This document shows positions 35,797 to 48,256 of a stretch of DNA of 64,000 bases, in pieces. Location of the stretch: positions 24,152,728 to 24,216,727 of the forward strand of contig CM046354.1 of assembly GCA_025403435.1 (NCBI GenBank). The letters are read 5' to 3'. The number at the start of each line of letters is the position of its first letter. Within the stretch, counting starts at the first letter, position 1. Below the pieces are notes generated by a model. It saw nothing but the letters and a program-made list of their open reading frames with translations. It was not told where the DNA came from and made no database searches. A program made the position numbers and the translations under genes. This DNA comes from Artocarpus heterophyllus (Eukaryota > Streptophyta > Magnoliopsida > Rosales > Moraceae).

Positions 35797-38016
35797 TCAA
35801 CATCTTCCACAGCCTCTATAAGTGAAAGGATCCCTGTCATGTTCAACCAGTTCAACCAAATAGGCTTCACCATTTAACATATACCTTTCGGGTTGATGCC
35901 CGATCCTCCCACTACGCCAAAGCTCCCTAGGTTGTTGTTTGGTTGGTTTTTCTACATTAATTGGATTAGTTTTATCCAAAACCCTTGGAGTGATTGAATC
36001 ACTTGCTGACTCCTCCAGTACTACTTTACCACAAGACTTATAGTCGTTCATGTAACTTTCCTTAAGGAAAGTTGCATTCATTGAAAATATGACTTTATTT
36101 TCTTTTAGGTTACAAAAATAACCCCTTTTTGTCCATTTTGGATATCCTATAAACAAACAAACAAACAAACTTTTGAACATGCTCCCAACTTGTTTGCTTC
36201 CTTGTATAAGACATGAGCTGGACATCCTCATATGTGAATATGGTTTAAGGATGTCTTTTTACCCGTCCACAACTCGTGAGGAGTTTTAGGAATCAATTTT
36301 GAAGGCACATCGTTCAAAAAATAACATGTGGTTAATAGTGCATATCCCAAAAAGATAAAGGTAATATTGAATAACTTATCATAGACCTAATCATATCCAA
36401 CAAAGTTCTATTCCTTCTTTCAGCCAAGTCATTCTACTATAGAGTGCCCAGTGTAGTTAAATAGGATAAAATCCTATTATCTAATAAGTGTCCTATGAAC
36501 TCATTAGAGAGATATTTTCCACCTTGATGGGATCGAAGTACTATTATAGGTTTACCTACTTCTCTGCTTCAGCTCGAAATTTCCTAAACTTGTCAAAAGT
36601 TTCACTCTTATGATGCATTAGGTAGACATACCCATATCTCCAATAATCATCGATAAGAGTGATAAAGTACCTATACTCTCTTCATGCCTCGATGTTTATG
36701 GGACCAGAAACATCACTACGTACAAGTTCTAGAACCCCTTCAGTTTGATTGCCCTTAAGCCCAAATGGTCATTTCGTCATTTTTTCGTCTAAACAAGATT
36801 CACATTGTAGTACAGATTCCATCTCTAAGTGACTTAAAGGTCCTTCCCTTACCAACCTTTGAATCCTATTCAAGCTAATATGACCTAATTGTAAGTGCCA
36901 AAGATAAGTCTTATTAGAGTGCAAAATTTTAAGCCTTTTAAAGTTATTATTAACCTTAGTGTTCAACAGTGAATCTATCTTAGGTTTAATAAAATATAGG
37001 TTGTTTTATATCTATTCATTATAGATAAAAGATTAGCTTTTATGAATCACAACTTTATTATTAAAAGAAACTGAATAAGAGTGTTTAAATAAACAAGTGA
37101 TAGAAATTAAATTCCTTTTAAGTTTAGGAACATAAAAACAATCTCTTAAAACTAAAGCCCTATAACTATCATAATAAAGACGGATGTCTCCCACTGCTTC
37201 AGCCAACACTAAGATTCCATCACCCATTTGAAGCGTGAACTGCTCATGTGCAAACTTCTCATTTCGTTAAACTCTTGTAGAGAAGCACAGACATGATTAG
37301 TTGCTTCAGAATCTATAACCTAGGTGTCACTTGATTCTTTGACCAAACGTCCCAACAACCAAAAGTTCACACCTACCTCCTTTAGTTTGGAAGTCCTTGC
37401 AATTCTTCTTTATGTGCCCAACCTTTCTGCAAAAAAAAAAAAAAACACTTTAGTGTCTTGGGGTTCCTCTTCTTTTTCTTCTTATTCTTTCCTTTTACTG
37501 GAAAAGAAGATTTCTCGTTCTTGGTCCTTTGCTTTTTTCAATTCCTAGAATTAGAATTGGAACCAGATGCAACTGCCAAGTTCGTCTCGCCACTAGCTAG
37601 AGCTTCCCTGATCAGATTTTAAACTCTTGTAACTGCTTCATCAGCTTAATTAAGGTCACAACCTATCTATAGCCCAAGTTATGTGAAGCTCTGAACAGGA
37701 TGAACTCCTTAGAAAGAGTCTCAAAGACTATAGTCATCTGTGACTAGCATCTATGTCAGCTCCATGGGTTTAAGCCTTAGTGAGTTAACTCATGACAACA
37801 ACATATGCTCCATTATAGGCATCCCCAATCTTTGTTTGCAGTTAAGAAGCTTTCAAAGAGCCCCATGCCGCTTCTTCAAGGCATCGCCTTCAAACATTTC
37901 TTCAAGATTAGCCAAGATCTGGCAATCAGCCTTATAATCTTCATGTTTAGCCTATAGCACATTATTCATCCTTGCAATGATATAGCAGCGGGCCCAATTA
38001 TCAGTATCCTTCCAGT
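35797..38016 (-). pseudogene. gag-pol: Copia-B gag C-terminal part, protease and integrase (disrupted)
   Basis: Minus-strand fragments are gag (from 38016, WARCYIIARMNNVL), a Lys-rich linker near 37430-37500, protease-flanking sequence with MGDG-VL-EAVGD (37227-37033), pre-integrase YLWHLQLGHISLNRIQ (36966-36769) and integrase pieces down to 36231-35797, which include a GYPKWTKRGYF block. Frames change often. The first gag codon block here continues directly from 46525 once Gypsy-2 is excluded, with both breaks at the shared GTTCA. Confidence 0.85.
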
Positions 38017-38299
38017 GTTCATGTAATGCTCTGAAATTTAATTAAGTGATATTTGTAAGTGAAATAGTGGAACTAGTGTGCCACGATACATTCTTAAACT
38101 TAATTTGACTATTTTGTGGTATTTCTAAATTAATGTTATTTTTTATTGTCTTAATGATTTTTAAATTACTCTTAATTATTTTTGTTTGTTATTGTGAATT
38201 TTGGAAACAAAACAATTTGTCAGAAGCCAAACATATCTTGTTTTATAAAATCATGGGCGGCACATGTTTTCACACAGTGAGACCACTCATTTTACTCTC

Positions 38300-38307
38300 T
38301 ATTTATA
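38300..38307 (+). promoter_or_regulatory. TATA box of Gypsy-2 5' LTR
   Basis: TATTTATA precedes a CT-rich tract (38309-38405). The 3' LTR has the same box at 44534-44541. Assigned by sequence and conservation in related LTRs. Confidence 0.5.
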
Positions 38308-38879
38308 CCCTCTCTCTCTTTCTCTCCCTCACTCTCGTCCTCTCTCTTCTCTCACTCTCTTACGCTCGTCTCTCTCTCTTCACTATACCTCTCTTTCTCT
38401 CTCTTCTTTTCCCAAAATTTTGAGTTTTAAAGATCAAGCCCAAGCTTCGGATTAGTGACTTGGAGGCTCGGGAACGTGATTGAGCAACCAAAAACACGAT
38501 TCAAAGCTTCGATCCGAAATTAGTTTCAAAATTTCTAAACTTTTCTAAACTTTTCAAATTTCTTAGTATTTTGAAATTTGAGTTTTCCTAAGCTTAGAAA
38601 ACCATCAATCCAGGTTAAAGGAACTTAGGATATCTAGAATCTAAGCTTAGTTTAATCAAAAACAGATTTGAACCTAGATTTTTCATTTTTCTCTATTATT
38701 CTTTATTTTTGAGATTTTTGAAAATCTTTGTCCAAATCTTAAATTGATTCAAAAGTGTTTTATAATGTTTTTCTATCACCTATTGATGTTTCCCATGCCT
38801 TAGAACTAAGAAAAACAGGTTAAAATGAGGATTTGGACACAAGGAGGCCGAGACCCGTGCCTAGAAAATTATGGAATTT

Positions 38880-39060
38880 TTAGTTTGGTAGGCCAAACTT
38901 GAAATTTGACAGGCTAGATTCATGGGTTTGGCAGGCCAGATTCATAAGTTCGGCAGGCCGAACCTGGAAAAGTTCGACCGACCGGACCTGGCTTGTCGAC
39001 AGGCCGAACTGCACGTTCAGCAGGCCAAACCAGGGGGACCGGCAGGCCGATCGGGCATAG
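38880..39060. repeat. palindrome array in Gypsy-2 5' LTR
   Basis: About eight units occur, with AGGC cores at 38890, 38911, 38933, 38955, 39001, 39022 and 39044, so the period is near 22 bp. The best unit, GTTCGGCAGGCCGAAC (38948-38963), has 7-bp perfect arms around AG. The 3' LTR copy is at about 45110-45240. Confidence 0.85.
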
Positions 39061-40085
39061 TGAAGATTTGTTATTTTCACCCATTTTTACTGTTTTAAAC
39101 TCCGATTGAGAATTTAGACTTTATAGTATGATTTTGCGAAGTAAATGGCACACTAGGACACCATGAGATAGGTTAGTAATGTAAAATATCATAAGCTAGA
39201 AACTGATGGGCTTAGTTTATGTTTAAGGTTGTTCGAGGTTCCGTGGAGCCAACGTGTAGCGGACTGGGACTATGGTGTAGGACACCAGCACGAGTAATGA
39301 GGTAGGACTTCTACCTCTTTCTTGGTAGCCAAGCTTTAAATGATTTTGGCCTTAAAGGATTTTATTTTAAAATGTTTTCAACAAATGATATAATGTTATA
39401 AATGTCTTCAAAAGGGGCTTTTGGCCACATAATAATGTCTTTCAAAATAATTTCCTTCAAAATGATTTTCTTTATAATGAACTTCAAGGAACAGTTTAGA
39501 TAAACTTCTTAACAAATTTCATTATTCATCAAGAATTGTATATTCATAATGAATTGAATAATAAATGTAATTGAGAATACCCAGTAACATGGGATTTAAA
39601 TAATAATAAATACACACAAGGGCATGATGCCATAATCACAGATCAGGTCGTGTAACGTGCGACCTTGAGGACAGGTCCCAAAACCAAACTGCGCCACTAC
39701 GGTGGTGATAAATATGGTTTGCCTAGAAAGGAGAAAAAGGTACTCCCTAGATGGACTGTTTTTGATAAAATTTATGTAAACAAATTTATTTATTTATTTA
39801 ACCCTGTTCTTCTAATCACTTCCCTGAAAGGTGAATTTCATGTTTAAATTGTTTATTTGTTTTAAAACATAGTCTTACTGAGCCTTTCGCTCACTATTAT
39901 TTTATTTCTTTTATTTCCTCCTTATCTATTTTTACTATTTTTAATAACTGATCAAAGGTTTTAATTTGTATCACATTTTTAATATAACTAATTAATTCCT
40001 TAAACTGAAAATTTTTAACAAAAACTCTATTAAATTAATTTAATCAATCACTACGTCACCTCCTGTACTCCGGGGCATAAGAGAA

Positions 40086-40097
40086 TGGTATCAGAGC
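40086..40097 (+). other. Gypsy-2 primer binding site
   Basis: TGGTATCAGAGC is an exact copy of the common initiator tRNA-Met site, 3 bp after the LTR. Confidence 0.9.
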
Positions 40098-40188
40098 TCA
40101 AGGTTATGAACCTTGGAAATTGTGCACATATAGGTACGACAGTGAAAAGACTTTGACATTCCAATTTTGTCTCTAGGATTAAGAGAGA

Positions 40189-43100
40189 ATGGCACCTGAG
40201 CGTCATCCAGCTGTGGCTGACGTAAGTCTCATGATTAAGGAAGGAATGATAGGGACTTGATTTGCTGCTTTTGGCAAATGGCATCAAGGTTTAGGCCCAA
40301 AATTTTTTAGGGAAGTCATGAGCATGAGTGCCTTAAGGAGCTTAGGCGTGTGTTTACCCTAGCTTTGGATGGAAAATAAGGGCCCGTAGGTGGCTAAAAA
40401 TTGGTTAGACTCAGTAGTAAAACGTTTGGATATCCCTGGTGTACTGGTAGTGTGTCGAGTGGAATTCGTGGCTTGTAAGTTGACCAGCAGTGCTGATACT
40501 TATGAAGGTAAGCGAAGCATCTAGAGAATTGTGAGAGTGTCGATGGGGAAAGATTCAAGGAATTGTTCCATGAGCATCATTTCCGTAGGGATGCAGAGAC
40601 CAAAGGATCATTGGATTCTACTAGTTGGAATAGGATGATAAGACGGTTCAAGAACATGAGGTTAAGTTTGATGAGTTAGCCAAGTTTGCTTCGTTCATGA
40701 TAGTATCTGAACATGAAGGTGTTTCAAGTTCCAAGAAGGGCTTAAGACGTTCATTCAACGGCAATTGGTGGTCTTGCAACTTCAGAATTCTAGTCGGTTA
40801 GAGTTGTTAGCTTTATCGGTAGGAGTAGATCATACTCACTACTACAAGGATCGGGCGAGCACATCAGGAGGACCCTAGCGGAGTAATGAGAGAGGTAGCG
40901 ATCGTCAAGCTTAGGTAGAGCATCAGTATGGTAGTGTAGCAATGGAAGCAGCAGACCATCCAGCAGCAGACGAAGCAACCCTTGCCATTTTTGTAGCAGT
41001 CGAGGCGCATCGAGAGAAGCTGTCTAGTCAAAAACGCTCGACAAGAATCTTAGACCGAAAAAGGTGTAAGCCATCAGCCTCAACCTTAGTCTTCATCTCC
41101 ACCTCAGTAACTTCATCAGTTTTCTCCATAGCAGCATCAGTCGATGAACCGAGGACGTGGCAGGGTTGGCAGAGGAGAAGGAAGAGGCTCCAGTTTAAGT
41201 TTGTACAGTAATTCTAGGGAGTTTGGATACTGAAACTAGTGATGTGACGGTCGACAGTACGGTCCCAGTTTCATACTCTTTAGTTTTGGTTTTCTTTGAT
41301 ATTGGTGCCATTCATTCTCTTATTTCGAGTTTATTTGTACATGCCTTGGAAATTGAAATAGGAGAATTTGATGAACCCTTAGTAAATACTTCACCCTTGG
41401 AACGGGTGTGTGTGTAAACCATAGGTGTAAACCTTATGAGGTAATGATTGGGGATGGGACTTCGAGAGGTAATTTGGTTATGATCCCCATGAGTATTTAT
41501 GATTGATTTTAGGAATGGACAAGTTGTCCAAGAATGTACAACTGGCGTTGTCGCGCTAAATAAGTAACCCCAGGGATCGATAAGGGCACGATGATCGTTT
41601 ACCAGGGTGGTAAGGATCGAGTAATGAGTGAGTAACTCATGAAAATGTGCCTAGATGTACAAGGGAGACCTAGCATGCTATATATAAAAAATATGCATCT
41701 ACATATATTTCTCTTAGATCTAGGAGAGGAATCTGATGCCGCAAGGAGAAATGTAGCAACATCGATGGCTAGTGAGTTTGAGGATGTCTTTCCCAAAGAG
41801 TTATCATGATTAACATCGCATCGGGAGGATTAAGTTGGTGTCAAGTTATTCCCAAGGACCGCTTCGATTTTTGTAGCATCATGTCGTTTGGCGCTAGCAG
41901 GAATGAGGGAATTAAGGAAATAGCTTCAGGAACTTACAGGTGAAGGATATATTCAAGACTGCATAGGATACTTTAGTTTTGTTTGCCAAGAGGCACAATG
42001 GTACGCTCAGGTTGTGCATTGGATATCTGTAGCTAAATCAAGTCAACGTGAAGGATGAATATCCTAGGCCCAAGATCGATGAGTTATTTGACCAGCTAGG
42101 AATTTCCTGATATTTCTTGAGAATAGGTTTGTGATCCGGAGGCTCCAACTGCATGCCCAGAAGGTCGAGTTTGAAGAATATCATTTTGAGTAATACATCT
42201 TAGTAGATTCATCTAAGATTGGGGCTATAGTATGGTGGGGACAACTGAAGATCACGGCCAAGATTCACAGCCTTTTAGGACGTGTCGGGTAGTGCAGAAA
42301 AGCTCGCAAAGGTTTCCCCAAGGGTAGTGGCTTCATTGACGCAGTTGATTGGGACAAGTGATAGGTTTGAATGGGACGAGGGATGTAGATGCTCTTCCCA
42401 ATAGTTGAAAGATCGGTTGACTATCACTTCTGCTCTGGCTACATTTGTCAGTGACAAGTTTTATGGTATCTACACCATTGTAGTAAGACAAAGGCTTGGA
42501 TGTGTATTGATGCGGCATGGATGAGTTGTGACTTATGGATTGCAACAGTAAAAGCCTTGTGAGCAAGACTTCACTATTCATGATTTAGAGTATGCCGTAG
42601 TGATTTAAGCTTCAAGGGATTTGGAGAACCACTTGCTGGAGTGATATTTTAGGTATTCTCAGATTATAGGGGGCTCAAGGTATTCGTTCACTCAGAGGAA
42701 TTTGAAAAGAGGCAGCAATTGTAGGTGAAATGTATAGATAGAGGACCAGGATAACTAGCTATAGTATTATCCGGATAGGGTCATTGTGGTTGCAGACGCG
42801 CTCAATAGGATGTCTTAGGAAATTCGAGTATATTTGGCACTAAAGGACTAGTGAGAGATGCTACCGTGAGCAGCAATGGGCTGCAGTACCATGAAACTTT
42901 GATTCGGCGTCGGTGTATTTTAGGGATTCGATTTTAGCACATGTTCTGATGGTAAGGCAAAATTAGTGGCGAGACCAATATCTTCAGGAAGCGTGGACAA
43001 GAATGCAGACCAGGGAGCAGATTGAAGACCAGAGGTATTCCTACCACTAGATCATTACAGTCTCAGGGAACATCTTGCAACGTCGGCAATCGAGGGAGTG

Positions 43101-44200
43101 ATGAAAGCCTTGATGAGTGAAGCTTGCAAGTTTCAGTTCGCCATTCATCCAGGAAGCATGAAGATGCATCACGTTTTTCAAGGACAATACCGATGGAAAA
43201 ACATGAAGGGAGATACTCAAGCGTACATAGCCAAGTGCATGATTTGTCTACAGATGGCGGCCAAGCATCAAGAGCTCATTGGTCAGCTTTAGCATGAAAG
43301 CATGTCATGGTGGATTTCTTTTCTGCGTTGCCAAGGATGGAGCAAGGACGTGACGCGATTTGGGTCGTTGTTGGTAGGTTGACGAAATCGATGCGTTTAT
43401 TTCTCATTAGGTCCTAGTGGTTGCAATGAGTTCTTAGAGGAGCTTTCAGGGAGCTTTGGGCACAGACTTAGATTTTAGTGCAACTTTTCATTCTTAGACA
43501 GATAGGCAGTTTGCCCGAGATATTCATATCTTTAGAGGTACATTGTATGCACGTGTATTGGATTTTGGCAAGAATTGGAGGCAACATTAGCATCTGGTAG
43601 AGTTGAGTACAACAGTAACTGTCAAGTAGGCATCCTAATGATATCGTTCGAAGCACCATGTGGATAGCCGTATTGATTGCTAGTGGGTTAGGCAGAACCA
43701 AAAGGTAGGATCATATTGGGACCCGAAGAGACCCACGAGAACAACAAAAAGGGTCTACTGCGTTACGTAACCGGTTGAGAGCAGCTCAAGGTAGGCAGAA
43801 GAGTTATGCAAATGGGAGACGCTAACCTTTAGAATTCGAGGTAGGGAATTCAGTTCTCTTAAAGGCATCACCGTGTAAGTGATTTTTGCATTTCTGTGTG
43901 CGAGGGGGAAAATGCATTGAGGTACGTCAGGTTGTCCAAAATTTTCAATGTATTGGAATAATATGTTGGTACTTTAGAATGTTCGCTCAAGTCAAGCAAG
44001 TTTGTCTCGATTCGTAATGCGTAGATTCAGGAAGATATGACCTATTAAGAGGTGTTGGCTTAGATTCCCGACCGAAAAGTGATAGATTTAAGGCGCTATA
44101 AGATTCTGTTAATGAATGTAGTGTGGTAGCACCATAGGGTTGATGAGACAACCTGGAAATCAGGATTGATCATGTAGGAGTCATATCCGCATTAATTTTG
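40189..44200 (+). pseudogene. gag-pol: Gypsy-2 gag-pol (heavily degraded)
   Basis: The start MAPERH at 40189 mirrors Gypsy-1. Recognisable pieces are gag (40189-41210), protease with FFDIGAIHSLISS in place of FDTGA (41223-41417), RT N-terminal part (TLRLCIGY and [10 protein letters not shown], 41990-42110), fragments of RNase H (42420-42830), integrase zinc region (FAIHPGSMKMHH to KCMICLQ, 43130-43255) and a broken C-terminus. Relative to Gypsy-1, about 250 bp carrying the RT catalytic FIDD motif is absent near 42120. Frames change every few hundred bases, so no protein can be made. Confidence 0.88.
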
Positions 44201-44255
44201 TACTTAAGATGGTTTTCAAATTTTGAGAACGAAATTTCTTTTAAGGGTAGAGAGC

Positions 44256-46519
44256 TGTAATGCCCCGAAATTAATTAAGTGATATTAGTAAGTGAAATAG
44301 TGGAACTGGTGTGTCATGATATATTCTTAAACTTAATTTGACTATTTTGTGGTGTTTCTAAATTAATGTTGTTTTTGATTGTCTTAATGATTTTTAAATT
44401 ACTCTTAATTATTTTTTTTTTGTTATTTTGAATTTTAGAAAAAAAACAATTTGTCAGAAGCCAAACATATCTTGTTTTACAAAACCATGGGCGGCACACG
44501 GTTTTCACACAGTGAGACCACTCATTTTCTCTCTATTTATACCCTCTCTCTCTTTCTCTCCCTCACTCTCGTCCTCTCTCTTCTCTCAATCTCTCACGCT
44601 CGTCTCTCTCTCTTCACTCTACCTCTCTTTCTCTCTTTTCTCTTCTCAAAACTTTGAGTTTTAAAAATCAAGCCCAAGCTTCGGATTAGTGGATTGGAGG
44701 CTCAGGAATGTGATTGAGCAACCAAAAATATGATTCAAAGCTTCAATCTTAGGTTAGTTTCAAAATTTCTAAACTTTTCAAATTTCTTAGTATTTTGAAA
44801 TTTGAGTTTTCCTAAGCTAAGAAAACCATCAATCTAGGTTAAAGGAACTTAGGATATCTAGAATCTAAGCTTTGTTTAATCAAAAATGGATTTGAGCCTA
44901 GATTTTTCATTTTTCTCTATTATTCTTTTTTTTTTGAGATTTTTCAAAATCTTTGTCCAAATCTTGTTTAAATTGATTCAAAAGTGTTTTATAATGTTTT
45001 TCTATCATCTATTGATGTTTCCTATGCTTGAGAACTGAGAAAAACAGGTTAAAATGAGGATTTGGACACAGGGAGGCTGAGACCCGTGCTTGGAAAATTC
45101 TAGAATTTTCCAGTTCGATAGGCCGGATTCATGGGTTTGGTAGGCCGGATTTATACGTCCAACAGGCCAAACCTAGAAAAGTTTGGCCGACCGGACCTGG
45201 CTTGTCGGCAGCCGAACCAGGGGGACCGACAGGGCGACCGGGCATAGTGAAGATTCATCATTTTTCACCTGTTTTTACCGTTTTAAAGTCCAATTGAGAA
45301 TTTAGACTTTATAGTATGATTTTGCGAAGTAAATGGCACACTAGGACACCATGAGATAGGTTAGTAATGTAAAATATCCTATGCTATAAACTGATGGGCT
45401 TAGTTTATGTTTAAGGTTGTTCGAGGCTCCGCGGAGCCAACGTGTAGCCGACCTGAACTATGGTGTGGGACACTGGCACTAGTATTGAGGGAGGACTTCT
45501 ATCCCTTTCTTGGTAGCCAAGCTCTAAGTGATTTTGGCCTTAAAGGATTTTATTTTAAAATGTTTTCAACAAATGATATAATGTTATAAATGTCTGCAAA
45601 AGGGGCTTTTGGCCACATAATAATTTCTTTCAAAATGATTTCCTTCAAAATGAATTTCTTTAGAATGAACTTCAAGGAACGGTTTAGATAAACTTCTTAA
45701 CAAATTTCATTATTCATCAAGAATTGTATATTCATAATGAATCGAATAATAAATGTAATTGAGAATACTCGGTAGCATAGGATTTAAATAATAATAATAC
45801 ACATATGGCATGATGCCAGAATCAGAGATAGGATCGTGTAACGTGCGACCTTGGGGGCAGGTCTCGAAACCCAGCTGGGCCGCTACGGTGGTGATAACTA
45901 TGGTTTGCCCAGAAAGGAGAAAAAGGTACTCCTTGGATGGACTATTTTTGATAAGATTTATGTAAACAAATTTATTTATTTATTTAACCCTGTTCTTCTA
46001 ATCACTTCCCTAAAAGGTGAATATCATGTTTAAATTGTTTATTTGTTTTAAAACATAGTCCTACTAAGCCTTTCGCTCACTTTTTACTTGTTTTCAACCC
46101 CTTTTCCCCTTTAGGTGAAACCCAGCTTAGGACTGACGGAGAGTCCACTGTTCAGATTCGCGAGTAATAGAGGATCTTGAGTAGGTTAGTAGCTGTAATA
46201 AATCAAGACATGTATTATTTAAATTTTATTTTTCATGTTGGACTGTGACTGTAATAATTTATTGTCAGTACTATGTGTGTGCACACGTTGTGGGCCCGGT
46301 GGGACCCAACACGTACCCTCCTTGCCCTCTTTATAATTTTATTGCTTTTATTTCCTCCTTATCCGTTTTTACTATTTTTAATAATTGATCAAAGGTTTTA
46401 ATTTGTATCGCCTTTTTAATATAACTAATTAATTCCTTAAACTGAAAATTTTTAACAAAGACTCTATTAAATTAATTTAATCAATCGCCACGTCACCTCC
46501 CGTACTCTAAGGCGTGACA
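44256..46519 (+). repeat. Gypsy-2 3' LTR (full length)
   Basis: 2264 bp after the purine-rich 44241-44255. It retains the segment deleted from the 5' copy and ends GGCGTGACA before TSD GTTCA. CT-rich tract 44542-44645 and palindrome array 45110-45240. Confidence 0.92.
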
Positions 46520-46524
46520 GTTCA

Positions 46525-46703
46525 TACGCTTGGATTTGTTCATTAGTGGATTTGTCAATAGGCGCAGGAGGACATGGTGTGGTTAGTACAAATTTTAGTT
46601 TATCAAAGAATAGGATGCTATTTAGGTTCCGTTTCCACGCATTATAATTCTCGCCAGTTAATGTGTTTTTATGGAGTATCAAAGATAGAGCATTTTTACA
46701 CAT
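46525..46703 (-). pseudogene. gag: Copia-B gag N-terminal fragment
   Basis: The minus-strand start at 46703 reads MCKNALSLIL, then ENYNAWKRNL and KLKFVLTTPCPPAP, parallel to the Copia-A gag start at 28826. It is cut at 46525 by Gypsy-2 and resumes at 38016. Confidence 0.88.
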
Positions 46704-48242
46704 TTCAATCTACAATAAAGATTCATATACCAAATACAAGCAAACATTCCACAAAAGTTTAGCAAGATAACATAAACAAGTAAGCATATAATGTATTTAT
46801 GTGTCAAAACCTTGAAAAATATCACAACCTTACAATGATAATTTCAAACTCAGAATTTAACAAGCCGCCTTAGGGACACTTGCCAAATTCAATTAGGAAT
46901 ACAGATCGCCTCTTGAATAGTATATATCATTTACGACCTGTCTAATCTAGTATATATTAATAATCATTTTCTTTGGCTATTAATTTTATTAACAAAGCTC
47001 TTAGGGGAGGTTAATAATAAAATTAATCTTGAGTATATAACCATCATTTCAACTATTTTATCTATAGTTTATAATCACTACCTAGGGGTGTACAACGATA
47101 TATCATGCTAAAATAAATTATCCCTTTGGAGATCTGACCTGGTATATGATGAAATCCCTTCCTAAGGATCGAAACCGCCATGTACTACCTATGGACCAAC
47201 TATAAAGGCCTTAGCTCATCTCTTTGAAAACCTTCTCCTACTTAATATTTTATAAGTCAAGGTTTTATGTTAACAAGCATGAACAATTTTTAATGAGCGG
47301 CACTCCCTAGTCTACATGGCATATTATCAACATATATGGTAAAACATATTATAATATAGACAAGCAAAGCATCATGCAAAGCTACAAGCAATATAATAAA
47401 TAGCCTTAATATCATAGTTTTATCATAGACAAAAGAAAATAAAAATTACAAAAGATTAACCAAAACATATTATTAATTCTTCATCTTCTATTTTCATGTT
47501 GTATCCTTCTTTATGTGGCACCAATGTTTAGTTCTTCAATCCTATATAGATTAAAAAAAAATTATTTTTCTAGTTATTATAAAATTTCATGTTTTTTAGA
47601 ATTGTCTCAAAAATAGAATTAAAAAATGCATGTTTTACATAGAAAACAATTCTGCCCCATTGCTGGCCTGTTGATCTAGGAGATTAGCCTGACGGTCTAT
47701 GACCATCAGAGTGCTGATTCTAGGTGATCAGCATGTTGAGTGATGCTGAATTAGTATTTTTCTAGAAATTTGTAAAAAATTATTTTAGGCAATTTTTAAT
47801 TTTATTTTTCAACAACTAAAAAACATAAAAATTTATAAACGCAGAAAAACATAGATAACTCTAATAAACTCCATCTTCTAGATCCGTCTTTACTTCGAAT
47901 AATTATTTTGTTACAAATTTTACAAATCAAAATTAAAATAATAAATCCTAGACGGTGATGATAGACCGCCTTCTAATTACATAAAAAATTTAAATACACA
48001 TTCTTACCTCTAAGAAACCATAACGGGCAAAAATTAATTAATTACAATAGTAAGTAGAAATTTAATTAACCATAATTAATTAATAAATATTCACCACATA
48101 ATCTCAAGACAACATTTAATTGTATACAAACCTTAGAATGCTAACTCTCTAAAAAAATAAATTGAAGTATAGGAGAGACTAAAATCATATAATCTATGCG
48201 CATAGCATGATTACAAACCCATAAGATCAATGTAAAACTATT
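46704..48242 (-). other. Copia-B leader
   Basis: Noncoding leader of about 1.5 kb, collinear with that of Copia-A. The AT stem around CTCTTAGGGGAGG is kept at 46980-47026. A decayed palindrome array is at 47650-47745. Confidence 0.7.
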
Positions 48243-48254
48243 GCTTTGATACCA
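48243..48254 (-). other. Copia-B primer binding site
   Basis: Minus-strand TGGTATCAAAGC lies two bases inside the 5' LTR and differs from the initiator tRNA-Met site by one base. Confidence 0.8.
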
Positions 48255-48256
48255 GT

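Larger units (their letters stand above)
38022..40082 (+). repeat. Gypsy-2 5' LTR (with internal deletion)
   Basis: Compared with the 3' LTR it lacks roughly 230-250 bp corresponding to about 46085-46340. The break lies between TTTCGCTCAC and TTTTATTTCCTCCTT. Palindrome array at 38880-39060. It ends GGGGCATAAGA where the 3' LTR ends AGGCGTGACA. Confidence 0.9.
38022..46519 (+). mobile_element. Gypsy-2: decayed Ty3/gypsy element, relative of Gypsy-1, inserted in Copia-B gag
   Basis: LTRs are 38022-40082 and 44256-46519, with TGTAATG starts. Perfect TSDs GTTCA lie at 38017-38021 and 46520-46524. The interior is gag-pol, heavily mutated. It lies on the strand opposite to its Copia-B host. LTR and coding similarity to Gypsy-1 places both in one lineage. 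Confidence 0.94.
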
